Shown: positions 44,203-52,493 of the stretch, in pieces
How the letters are laid out: every line of letters begins with the position of its first letter
Position numbering within the stretch: position 1 is the stretch's first letter
DNA from: JAJFUB01 sp964622325
GTDB taxonomy: Bacteria > Armatimonadota > Zipacnadia > Zipacnadales > UBA11051
Direction: 5' to 3'
Length of the DNA stretch: 64,000 nt
Assembly (NCBI GenBank): GCA_964622325.1
Contig: CAZUOJ010000005.1
Location: 1 to 64,000 of the forward strand
Translations under genes and position numbers: made by a program
The notes under the pieces: model-generated
Told to the model about the DNA's origin: nothing
The model's input: the letters and a program-made list of their open reading frames with translations, nothing else
The model's database searches: none

Positions 44203-45474
44203 ATGAAAGTGCTTGTAGTTGGTGCCGGCGGGCGCGAACATGCCCTGTGCTGGAAAATCGCGCAGAGCCCTCTATGCGAAAAATTGTATTGTGCGCCAGG
44301 CAATGCCGGCACAGCCCAGATTGCTGAAAATGTGCCCATTAGCGCCGAAGACATCCCGGCGCTGGCCGATTTCGCCGCCACACAAAAGATTGATTTAACA
44401 GTCGTGGGGCCAGAACGTCCGCTCATTCGAGGCATTGTGGATGAATTTCGGCGGCAGGGATTGCCTATTTATGGGCCGACAGCCGCCGCTGCCCGCCTGG
44501 AAGGCTCCAAGGCCTTCACAGATGAGCTGCTGCATCGCTACGGCATTTCGCGCAAGCGCTTCGCCGTGTTTACGGATTTTGCCCAGGCGCGGGAATATGT
44601 GCGCCAACAGGGCGCGCCTATTGTCGTCAAGGCCGACGGCGACGCTTTTGGAAAAGGCGTCAAAGTGGCGGCCACGCTGCAGGAAGCGGAGGAATTTCTC
44701 CAGCGCTGCCTTGTGGAGAAGGAATTCGGGCCCGCCGGCGAGCGCGTTGTGATTGAAGAATGTCTAGAGGGCCCCGAATGCTCTATTAAAGTGTTTACAG
44801 ACGGCGAAAATTTGCAGCCGATGGCGCCGTCGCAAGATCACAAACGCATCGGAGAAGGAGATACAGGCGAAAATACAGGCGGCATGGGCTGCTATTCGCC
44901 TGTGCCAGCTGTAGATGAGGCCCTGTTCCAGCGTATGATCGAGCAAATTATTCAGCCCACGCTGCGGGCAATGGCTGCCGAAGGGCATCCCTACACTGGC
45001 ACGCTTTATGGCGGGATGATTCTAACAGCCCAGGGGCCCGAAATTCTGGAATACAATTGTCGTTTTGGCGATCCGGAGACGCAAGTCGTGTTGCCGCGCC
45101 TGCAAAGCGATTTGCTGGAGATATTGCTTGCGGCTGTAGAGGGGCGAATGGCGGATATAAAGCCGCAATGGACGCCGCAGGCCTGTATCTGTGTTGTGAT
45201 TGCTTCGGCGGGCTATCCGGGGGCTTATGAGAAGGGGAAGATTATCTCGGGGCTAGAAGCGGCGCAAGCGGATCCGCTTGTGCAGATTTTTCATGCTGGC
45301 ACAGCGGAGCAAGAGGGGAAAATAGTTACGGCTGGCGGGCGCGTTTTGGGCGTCACGGCGCTTGGGGATACATTGCGCGAGGCGCGTGATAGAGCCTATG
45401 CGGCCATTGAGCATATTCATTTTGAGGGGATGTATTATCGACGCGATATTGGCTGGCGTGCCCTGTCTGGCTAA
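44203..45474 (+). CDS. purD: phosphoribosylamine-glycine ligase
   Basis: 423 residues; makes glycinamide ribonucleotide from phosphoribosylamine, glycine and ATP, the second step of purine synthesis. The N-terminus MKVLVVGAGGREHALCWKI and the ATP-grasp marks IVVKADGDAFGKGVKVA, PSQDHKRIGEGDTGENTGGMG and LEYNCRFGDPETQ are typical. The usual AGLAAGKGV loop is here ADGDAFGKGV. Its ribosome site AGGAG lies in the end of dnaB, so the two genes are translationally linked. purE follows after 96 bases. Confidence 0.96.
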   Translation: MKVLVVGAGGREHALCWKIAQSPLCEKLYCAPGNAGTAQIAENVPISAEDIPALADFAATQKIDLTVVGPERPLIRGIVDEFRRQGLPIYGPTAAAARLEGSKAFTDELLHRYGISRKRFAVFTDFAQAREYVRQQGAPIVVKADGDAFGKGVKVAATLQEAEEFLQRCLVEKEFGPAGERVVIEECLEGPECSIKVFTDGENLQPMAPSQDHKRIGEGDTGENTGGMGCYSPVPAVDEALFQRMIEQIIQPTLRAMAAEGHPYTGTLYGGMILTAQGPEILEYNCRFGDPETQVVLPRLQSDLLEILLAAVEGRMADIKPQWTPQACICVVIASAGYPGAYEKGKIISGLEAAQADPLVQIFHAGTAEQEGKIVTAGGRVLGVTALGDTLREARDRAYAAIEHIHFEGMYYRRDIGWRALSG

Positions 45475-45570
45475 ACACATCGCGGAATAGCACAAGCAGG
45501 AATTTTTGAGCATGAATTGTATGGCCTGATAGACAGGATTTGATAACGAATAAGGAGAGTAAAGACACGA

Positions 45571-46059
45571 ATGGCGCTCGTGGGCATTGTAATGGGCAGC
45601 GATTCAGATGCGGCCGTGATGAAGGAGGCGGCCAACATTTTGCGGGAATTGGGCATCAGCTATGAGGCGACAGTGGCGTCAGCCCATCGCACGCCGGAAC
45701 GCGCCGCCGAATGGGCGCGGACGGCGGCGGAGCGCGGCGTGAAAGTCATTATCGCCGGCGCGGGCCAGGCTGCACATTTGCCGGGCGTTCTGGCCGCCTA
45801 CACGACATTGCCGATCATTGGCGTGCCCATTAATGCGAGCCCTTTGCAAGGCGTGGACGCGCTTTATGCGATTGTGCAAATGCCATCGGGCGTGCCTGTT
45901 GCTACTGTGGGCATTAACAATGCGCGCAATGCGGGCCTATTGGCGGCGGAGATTTTAGCGTTGCAGGACGAGGCCCTGGCGCAGCGACTGCGTGATTTGC
46001 GCGCCCAAATGGCGGCGCAAGTGGCGGCAAAGGCCGAAAAAGTGGCGCAAGAGCTTTAG
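45571..46059 (+). CDS. purE: N5-carboxyaminoimidazole ribonucleotide mutase
   Basis: 162 residues of a class I PurE, which moves the carboxyl group from N5 to C4 of the imidazole in purine synthesis. GSDSDAAVMKEAANIL, SAHRTPERAAEWA and the GAGQAAHLPGVLAAYTTLP loop carry the active-site Ser, Asp and His residues. Class I enzymes normally need PurK, which is not in this window. AAGGAGAG precedes the start. Part of the purD-purE-purF series. Confidence 0.96.
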   Translation: MALVGIVMGSDSDAAVMKEAANILRELGISYEATVASAHRTPERAAEWARTAAERGVKVIIAGAGQAAHLPGVLAAYTTLPIIGVPINASPLQGVDALYAIVQMPSGVPVATVGINNARNAGLLAAEILALQDEALAQRLRDLRAQMAAQVAAKAEKVAQEL

Positions 46060-46108
46060 AGCCCGGGCGAAAACGTACACAATGTAGCCCCCTGAAGAGG
46101 GCAAAAAG

Positions 46109-47587
46109 ATGGATCATTGGGCAGCCACATACAGCGAGATGAGCATTGAGGCGGACTCCCCGGAGGCGGATTTCTGGCGCGATAGCTGCGGCGTCTTTGG
46201 CATTTATGCGCCGGGGGAGGATGTCGCCAATTATACCTTTTTTGCCTTATATGCGCTGCAGCATCGCGGCCAGGAGGGCGCGGGCATTGCCGTGTGGGAC
46301 GGCAAACAATTGCGCCATCATCGGGGGCTGGGCCTGGCGGCGCAAGTCTTTAATGAGCAAATCCTGCGCAGCATGCGCGGGGACATTGCGCTCGGGCATG
46401 TCCGCTATTCCACAACGGGCAGCAATACGCTTGTCAATACACAGCCCATTGTGGGGGAGGGCAAATGGGGGCCTTTTGCGGTCGCTCATAACGGCAATCT
46501 GATTAACACGCGGGCGCTGCGGGCGGATTTGGAGGCGCGCGGCGTGCAATTTTCCGCCACAAGCGATACAGAAGTCATTGTGCGGCTGATTGAAGCCATG
46601 AATGCCGACACGATTGAGGAGGCGGTGGCGGCCGCGATGCAGCATATGCGCGGCGCCTATTCATTGGGGATTTTGGCGCCCGGGAAGCTTTTGGCGGTCC
46701 GCGATCCGCATGGCGTGCGGCCCCTGGCGATTGGACAGCTCAATAGCCTGGGCTATGTTCTGGCTTCGGAAACATGCGCTTTCCATGTCATTGGGGCGGA
46801 TTTTGTCCGGGAAGTGCAGCCGGGCGAAATTGTCACAGTGGGGCCCCAGGGCTTGACGGCGTTCCAGGCCGTGGAGCCCGGCCGCAAAGCCTGCTGCATC
46901 TTTGAATTCATCTATTTTGCCCGCCCGGACAGCCACATTTATGGCAAATCCATTTATATGGCGCGCTTGCGCATGGGACATTTGCTGGCACAGCAGGCGC
47001 CGGCAGAGGCGGATCTAGTGATTCCGGTGCCCGAAAGCGCCCTGCCGCACGCAATGGGCTATGCACAAGTTTCTCACATCCCCTACGGCGAAGGCCTGAT
47101 CAAAAATCGCTACATCTTCCGGACTTTTATTGCGCCGGATCAGCGGCTGCGGGAGCTGGGCGTTAAAATGAAGCTCTCGCCTTTGCGCGAAAATCTGGCG
47201 GGGCGGCGTATTGTAGTTGTGGATGACAGCATTGTACGCGGCACGACGACGAAGCCGGAAGTGGAGCTCTTGCGCGAAGCCGGCGCCCGTGAAATTCATC
47301 TGCGCATCAGTTCCCCGCCAATTAAATATCCGTGTTTTTATGGGATTGACACTTCAGCGGGCCGCAAGGAGCTTATCGCCGCGCGGATGAGCGTGCCCGA
47401 AATTCGGGACTTTTTGAACGCCGATTCGCTGGAATATCTGAGCCTGAAAAATCTTATCAAAGCAGTGGGCTTGCCCAAAACAAACTTTTGCACAGCCTGC
47501 TTTGATCGGCATTATCCTATTCCCGTGCCACGGGAATTGAAAGCGACAAAATTCGCTTTGGAAACGCCCGCTTCGGCCGCCCGCTAA
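46109..47587 (+). CDS. purF: amidophosphoribosyltransferase
   Basis: 492 residues; commits PRPP and glutamine to purine synthesis. The N-terminal nucleophile is Cys27 in RDSCGVFGIY, implying a 26-residue propeptide that must be removed. Glutaminase marks LQHRGQEGAGIAV and GHVRYSTTG, and the PRPP loop IVVVDDSIVRGTTTKPEV, are present. The later cysteines (KACCIFEFIYFARPD, YPCFYGIDTS, FCTACFD) fit the four ligands of the Fe-S cluster of the Bacillus-type enzyme. Oxygen-sensitive regulation is therefore expected. It is the last gene of the plus-strand housekeeping run. Confidence 0.96.
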   Translation: MDHWAATYSEMSIEADSPEADFWRDSCGVFGIYAPGEDVANYTFFALYALQHRGQEGAGIAVWDGKQLRHHRGLGLAAQVFNEQILRSMRGDIALGHVRYSTTGSNTLVNTQPIVGEGKWGPFAVAHNGNLINTRALRADLEARGVQFSATSDTEVIVRLIEAMNADTIEEAVAAAMQHMRGAYSLGILAPGKLLAVRDPHGVRPLAIGQLNSLGYVLASETCAFHVIGADFVREVQPGEIVTVGPQGLTAFQAVEPGRKACCIFEFIYFARPDSHIYGKSIYMARLRMGHLLAQQAPAEADLVIPVPESALPHAMGYAQVSHIPYGEGLIKNRYIFRTFIAPDQRLRELGVKMKLSPLRENLAGRRIVVVDDSIVRGTTTKPEVELLREAGAREIHLRISSPPIKYPCFYGIDTSAGRKELIAARMSVPEIRDFLNADSLEYLSLKNLIKAVGLPKTNFCTACFDRHYPIPVPRELKATKFALETPASAAR

Positions 47588-47660
47588 TTTTTCTTTGCCC
47601 GTTGCCCCAAGCCGGATCCCCTCAGGCTGCAGCAATAGCCGTGAGAAATCCGTTGTATCC

Positions 47661-48719
47661 CTAAAATGTCATTGTGATTTTGCGCAGGCCGCGAGGCTTG
47701 TCGGGATCCAGATCCTTGTGGACAGCGAGATAATAGGCGAAAAGCTGTCCTGCCACTGCCAGAGCCATCGGCGACCAGAAAGAGCGGCCCAGGGGCGGCA
47801 TTTTCATCGGCACGCGCGCCAAAGACAGCGCATCGTCATCATCCGAAAAAATGATCATCTCGCCCTCGCGGGCTTTGACGGCTTCGCCCACTTCCAGCAT
47901 GGAGCCGAGCGCCGGGCCCTGCGGCGCAAACAGAAACACAGGATCCCCGGGCTCCAACGCCGCGATTGGCCCATGCAAATAATCCGCCGCGCTCCACGCT
48001 TCGGCTGTTACGGCACAACATTCCTGCAGCTTCAAGCCGACTTCCTGGGCTGTCGCAAAATTCACGCCCCGCCCCAATAAAGTGCATTTTTCCATATAAC
48101 GATAGCGTTCACTGCGGCTGACAATCCACGGCTCTAAATCGGCCAGCACTTGCTCAATCACATCTGGCACATGCCCAATGGCTTCCAGCATATCTTTGCG
48201 TTCCGCCCAATGCGCCGCCAGCAAATACAGCACGGCTAATGTTGTCGTATATGTTTTCGTGGCCGCGATAGCCTTCTCTTCCTGAGCATGTGTCAAGAGA
48301 ACATTTTCTGACGCCTGTACAATCGGCGATTCGGCTGTGTTCGTAATCGCCAATGTCATGGCGCCGCGCTGCCGGGCATGCTGCAGGACTTCAATCACAT
48401 CTGTCGCCTTGCCCGATTGGGAAATGCCCATCACAAGCACATCCTCAAAACGTAGCGGGCTTTCATATAGCGTCAACAACGAGGGCGCAGCCGGCGCTAC
48501 AATCAAGCCATTTACAGCGCCCAGCAAATAACGTAAATAAGTGCCAGCCGCGTCAGAAGTCCCCCGGGCCGCTAACAGCACAAGCCGCGGCTGTTGGGCG
48601 CGCAGATCCGCAGCTACAGCAGCAATATGAGCCTGCTCACGGGCGATTGTCTCCCGAATCGCCTGTGGCTGCTCGTGGATTTCCCGCAGCATATGATGCG
48701 CATATTCGCGTGCGGACAT
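47661..48719 (-). CDS. double SIS-domain aminosugar isomerase/deaminase-like protein
   Basis: 352 residues related to the isomerase half of GlmS and to AgaS/NagB-II/FrlB sugar-phosphate proteins. Two SIS domains are visible: LVLLAARGTSDAAGTYLRYL with VLVMGISQSGKATDVIEVLQ (about 45-190), and CTLLGRGVNFATAQEVGLKL (about 210-340). It lacks the glutaminase domain, so it may deaminate or deglycate an aminosugar phosphate. It converges with purF. AGGGGAGG is about ten bases upstream of the ATG. The substrate is unknown; a link to glycan breakdown is plausible but not shown. Confidence 0.85.
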   Translation of the reverse strand: MSAREYAHHMLREIHEQPQAIRETIAREQAHIAAVAADLRAQQPRLVLLAARGTSDAAGTYLRYLLGAVNGLIVAPAAPSLLTLYESPLRFEDVLVMGISQSGKATDVIEVLQHARQRGAMTLAITNTAESPIVQASENVLLTHAQEEKAIAATKTYTTTLAVLYLLAAHWAERKDMLEAIGHVPDVIEQVLADLEPWIVSRSERYRYMEKCTLLGRGVNFATAQEVGLKLQECCAVTAEAWSAADYLHGPIAALEPGDPVFLFAPQGPALGSMLEVGEAVKAREGEMIIFSDDDDALSLARVPMKMPPLGRSFWSPMALAVAGQLFAYYLAVHKDLDPDKPRGLRKITMTF

Positions 48720-48916
48720 TTATCCACTTCCTCCCCTGTGTGATGGCCGTGATATCTGCTCACATCACATTTAATTTATCCTTCTTGCTCCTTTCTGTAA
48801 AGAGAAAAGCTTTTGGCTTCACTGAGCAAGAAAAGATTTACAGGAACGTCGCGAGGCTCCCGGCGTAAAGCTTCAAATCTTTCGCCCAGGAATTATAATT
48901 TCTGCCGCAGGCCTTT

Positions 48917-49771
48917 TCAGGGGGCAGCCGCCTTCCGTTCGCGCAGCCATAAATATCCCCGCGCCAAAGCATAGCTGCTGGCCGAAAGCAGCGCCGCCAT
49001 CGCGCTGACGGAAAAGCGCGCATAAAAAGAAATCAGTAGAGCCAGCAGCCCGGATAGCAAGGCCACACAAAATGCATAGCAAACAACGCGGCGCGCAGAA
49101 TGGGCAATCAATTTGGCTGTAGCCGCCGGCGCCACCAGCATAGCAAAGACAACAATCGCGCCCACGCTTTTAAGCAACACAGCCGTAGATAAGCCCATGA
49201 GGGCAAACAGAAGATAATTGTAGCTGGAGGCGCGCAGGCCAAAGGCCTGCGCGCCTTCCAAATCAAAGGAAATAAACACAAAGGGATTCCAGAAAGCGAC
49301 AAAGCAAAACGCGACAAATGCCGTGCCCAGCCCCAGGAGCCATAAATCCTGCTGAGTCAGCAAAAGCAGATCTCCCAGCAAAATGCCCCAGACGCGCGCG
49401 GCGGATTCGGGAATCAGCGAAATCAGCAAGACAGCCAGCGCCATCGCGAAAGCAAAGCCCACGCCAATCAAAACATCTGTTTCGCGCTGGCTGGAGCGTT
49501 CGGCACCTACAGCGGCCCACAGGGCAAGGCCAACAGCGGCAGCGGCGCCTCCTAATATGGGGCTGAAATCAAAGGCGGCGAGCGGGCCCCCAATCACTAA
49601 CATCAGGGCTGCGCCCGCCAAAGCCGCATGTGCTGCCCCAGAGATCAAAAAGGCCGCCCCCCGAAATGTCGCAAAAGCGCCCGTTAATGCGGCATGGACA
49701 GCGATGAACACAATGCCCAACAGGGCGCGTCCGACAAAAGGCGAGCTTAGATAGTCTGCCAGCTCAGCCAT
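48917..49771 (-). CDS. ABC-3 family metal ABC permease (ZnuB/MntB-like)
   Basis: 284 residues with about eight to nine hydrophobic helices, of the permease family that imports Zn, Mn or Fe. Family marks are GAAFLISGAAHAALAGAALML near the N-terminus and LKSVGAIVVFAMLVAPAATA in the middle. It overlaps the ATPase gene by eight bases, so the two are translated together. No periplasmic metal-binding protein (ZnuA type) or Fur/DtxR regulator is nearby; it may be encoded elsewhere. Confidence 0.9.
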   Translation of the reverse strand: MAELADYLSSPFVGRALLGIVFIAVHAALTGAFATFRGAAFLISGAAHAALAGAALMLVIGGPLAAFDFSPILGGAAAAVGLALWAAVGAERSSQRETDVLIGVGFAFAMALAVLLISLIPESAARVWGILLGDLLLLTQQDLWLLGLGTAFVAFCFVAFWNPFVFISFDLEGAQAFGLRASSYNYLLFALMGLSTAVLLKSVGAIVVFAMLVAPAATAKLIAHSARRVVCYAFCVALLSGLLALLISFYARFSVSAMAALLSASSYALARGYLWLRERKAAAP

Positions 49772-50570
49772 GTTGCGTTTCCGTTAAGGGATGCAAATAG
49801 CCTTCCTCACACACAAGAATCGGCACAGCGCGGCCATAGGCTTCCTGCAAAAGATCCGGCCTCAACACATCCGCCGGCGTGCCAAAAGCAATCATGCGTG
49901 TATTGAGCAATAAAATGCGATCCAGCGAATGCACAAGCGGATTAATATCATGCACGACAGTCAGCACTGTTACGCCTTTATCCCGTGTCAGCCATTGCAG
50001 CAGACTCAGAATTGTTTGCGAGCTGCGCGCATCTACAGCCGCAAAGGGCTCATCCGCCACGAGCACAACAGGATCCACAACAAGGGCGCGGGCAATGAGA
50101 GCGCGCTGCTGTTGTCCTCCGCTTAAAACGGCGAAAGGACGAGAGGCTAAATCGGACAATTCCACAAGCTCCAGCGCCCGATGGATGCGGCGGCGGATTT
50201 CAGCTCCGCTCAGCTGCCCGGCATAGCGACAGGCTGCCGCCATCCCCACAACATCGCGCACACGGACAGGCATGGCCTGATTCACAGTGCGATGTTGCGG
50301 GACATAGCCAATCCGATGATGGATATGACTCCGTGGGCTAAAGGGCGGCTGGCCCTCCACTAAAATTTCTCCCTGTGTGGGCCGCAAAACGCCCAGCAAC
50401 AATTTTACAAATGTTGTTTTGCCGGCGCCATTAGGGCCAATGACAGCCACAAATTGCCCGCGTTGGATGGATAACGTCACATCCTGCAAAGCCAATGTGG
50501 GCGGCTGAGGATATACATATCCGAGCGCATGCGCCACAATGATATCTTCTTCCGCGCTTGTCTGCGGCAT
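49764..50570 (-). CDS. metal ABC transporter ATPase (ZnuC/MntA-like)
   Basis: 268 residues from the ATG at 50570; a TTG nine bases upstream is also possible. Walker A is GPNGAGKTT, the Q-loop GYVPQHRTVNQAMPV, the signature LSGGQQQRALIARAL, Walker B VLVADEPFAAVD and the H-loop VVHDINPL. The YVPQ region is typical of ATPases that serve Zn/Mn permeases. It energises the permease encoded by the overlapping gene downstream. Confidence 0.93.
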   Translation of the reverse strand: MPQTSAEEDIIVAHALGYVYPQPPTLALQDVTLSIQRGQFVAVIGPNGAGKTTFVKLLLGVLRPTQGEILVEGQPPFSPRSHIHHRIGYVPQHRTVNQAMPVRVRDVVGMAAACRYAGQLSGAEIRRRIHRALELVELSDLASRPFAVLSGGQQQRALIARALVVDPVVLVADEPFAAVDARSSQTILSLLQWLTRDKGVTVLTVVHDINPLVHSLDRILLLNTRMIAFGTPADVLRPDLLQEAYGRAVPILVCEEGYLHPLTETQHG

Positions 50571-50632
50571 CTTTGCCAATCCTATTTATTTCCTTGTCGG
50601 GATAATGTTGTCCATGAAAAGCTTTTGATATC

Positions 50633-51538
50633 TTAATCTTCTCTTGTGGGGGAGATGTACAGTCGCTGCTTTTTGCGCTTTATCCAGAAAAGGACAATCG
50701 CCAGCGGCGCCCACACAATCGCTCCCGGCAAGGCAATGTAAATGATGGCCACAACAATGTGACGCAGGCCGTTCAAAAGCGCCCGCCAGGCCTTCTGCAA
50801 ATGATAGCCCAGATTCCAGGGCCCCAGCGGCCCCACGCCGGCCGGAATTATCTCCTCTAATTGTATCGTGAGCGTCGCCAGCGTCACGCGATCCCGCAAA
50901 AAGCGCAGCTCGCCTTCAGCCTGTTCTATTTGCTCCCGCACTTCCCATAGTCTCTTTTCCACAGCCAGCAAATCCGCTAGGCGCGCCTGCTTTTGCATTA
51001 ATTGCAAAAGCGCCTGCTCTTCGGCGCGGCGGACTTTCAGACGCGCCTGCAAATCCTGCCACTGCTTTGTGACATCTTCTCTTTCGACAAGATCATGCGT
51101 GACATCGCCCAATTCTTTTGCGCCTGTATGCAATTTTTCGAATTGATCCGCCGGCACACGAATGCGCACATCCGCCCGCCGCCATTGCTCCCCTGCAACG
51201 ACGCTTTTATGCGCAAAGAAGCCATCTGTTTGCTGCACAAGCTGATGCAAGGCCGCTAAAGCCTCATCCAGATTTTTGACACGAATGGACATTTCGCCAT
51301 TTGTGATAATTTTGCGTCCAGCAGCGGGAGAGGCTGTATCGCTTGAGGCCACAGTCTCCTCGCTCCCTGCTTGTTTGTCGCTTTCAGCGGGAGCAGCAGC
51401 AAGAAAAGCGCGTTCCTTAAATTCGGGTCGGGAGGCCGCTTGTCCCCCCAGCCTTCCCATAAGCGGAATAAACAATAACAAGAACACAAACAGCCCGAAA
51501 ACAGCCCCAACGAGCCATAAGATTTTGCGGGATTTCAT
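50633..51538 (-). CDS. DUF4349-type membrane coiled-coil protein
   Basis: 301 residues from the ATG at 51538, which has GAGGAG upstream. An N-terminal membrane segment (LWLVGAVFGLFVFLLLFIP), a periplasmic domain with IITNGEMSIRVKNLDEALAAL and FFAHKSVVAGEQWRRADVRIRVPADQFEKL, a coiled coil (about 165-225) and a C-terminal membrane segment with a basic tail (IKRKKQRL) match DUF4349 proteins. Their function is not established; in some bacteria they accompany envelope-stress or lantibiotic systems. Between the phosphatase gene and the metal transporter on the same strand. Confidence 0.82.
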   Translation of the reverse strand: MKSRKILWLVGAVFGLFVFLLLFIPLMGRLGGQAASRPEFKERAFLAAAPAESDKQAGSEETVASSDTASPAAGRKIITNGEMSIRVKNLDEALAALHQLVQQTDGFFAHKSVVAGEQWRRADVRIRVPADQFEKLHTGAKELGDVTHDLVEREDVTKQWQDLQARLKVRRAEEQALLQLMQKQARLADLLAVEKRLWEVREQIEQAEGELRFLRDRVTLATLTIQLEEIIPAGVGPLGPWNLGYHLQKAWRALLNGLRHIVVAIIYIALPGAIVWAPLAIVLFWIKRKKQRLYISPTRED

Positions 51539-51594
51539 ACGCTGCTCCTCTTCCAACAAGCTTATTAAATTTAATTTATTAGAGGACAGCACAG

Positions 51595-52329
51595 CTATTT
51601 TTCTTCCCGTTGGGACAAAGGCCAAAACGCGCCCACAATTTCCCCAGGATTGTGCTGCGTGAGCTGCGCAAATAATTCGGGCTGGCGGGAAAGCGCCTTT
51701 TGCGCAATGGAGAGCACGGGCGGCCGTCGTGATGTGTCATGCCCGTCGCTGGCCAAAAAATCCACAAAGCCTCGCTGCAGCAAACGCCAGGCATATCGGC
51801 GGCCCAGCCAGCCGCCCCCCAGACTAGAGGCGTTCATCTGCAGGCGATAGCCGCGCGCACGCCATTCTTGTAATATTTGTGGCTTGGCGCGCAAAAATAC
51901 AACACGTTCAATATGCGCAATAACAGGAATATAGTTGGCAAGCTGCAGACGAAAGAAAAGCTCCTCATAAAAAGCGGGAGGGCTGGCCCCGTAAAGCTCC
52001 ACAAGGACATAAGGGCTTTGGGCGCCTAATGTGAGCACGCGGCCCGCGGAGAGCGCCTCCAATAGCTCAGGCATAGCAGGCAATTCCGCTCCGGGCAAAA
52101 TTTGCAACGGGATATTTTCCGTAGCTAATTTATTGTTAAGCTGCTGCACGAGCGCTTGTATCTGTGCTGGATCCGGATAATCTAATGTGGGCAACACATG
52201 CGGCGTGGCCACAATACAGCGAATGCCATCAGCTGCCGCCCGACGCGCCATCGCTAAAGACTCCTCCCAGTTTGCGGGGCCATCATCGATCCCAGGCAAG
52301 ATATGACAGTGGATGTCTATCATGCTCAT
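51595..52329 (-). CDS. CpsB/YwqE-type PHP tyrosine-protein phosphatase
   Basis: 244 residues of the PHP superfamily. MIDIHCHILPGIDDGPANWEE at the N-terminus, VATPHVLP, EIPLQILPGAEL-like strand, IAHIERVVFL and FLASDGHDTSRRPP supply the His/Asp/Glu ligands of its metal cluster. In capsule-forming bacteria it dephosphorylates the tyrosine kinase that controls polysaccharide export. No tyrosine kinase or capsule gene is in this window. A perfect -10 element ends nine bases before the ATG, so translation is probably leaderless; this also explains the missing Shine-Dalgarno sequence. Confidence 0.88.
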   Translation of the reverse strand: MSMIDIHCHILPGIDDGPANWEESLAMARRAAADGIRCIVATPHVLPTLDYPDPAQIQALVQQLNNKLATENIPLQILPGAELPAMPELLEALSAGRVLTLGAQSPYVLVELYGASPPAFYEELFFRLQLANYIPVIAHIERVVFLRAKPQILQEWRARGYRLQMNASSLGGGWLGRRYAWRLLQRGFVDFLASDGHDTSRRPPVLSIAQKALSRQPELFAQLTQHNPGEIVGAFWPLSQREEK

Positions 52330-52338
52330 TCTTGAAAG

Positions 52339-52367
52339 ATTATACGGGGCCAGCAATAAGCCCACAA
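52339..52367 (-). promoter_or_regulatory. promoter of the CpsB-type gene, likely leaderless
   Basis: Read on the minus strand, TTGTGG (52362-52367) and TATAAT (52339-52344) are separated by exactly 17 bases. The ATG at 52329 begins nine bases after the -10, so the transcript would start zero to three bases before it. Confidence 0.65.
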
Positions 52368-52493
52368 GCGCCCAGCTTTTATCTGTAGCCGTCTTATCTC
52401 AAGAAAAAGAAACAATTGTTAATGCTAATAAAATAAAATGTGTCTATCCATTGCTAGATTGTTGTTGCGAAAGCTTAAGCCATTTCTTAAAGA

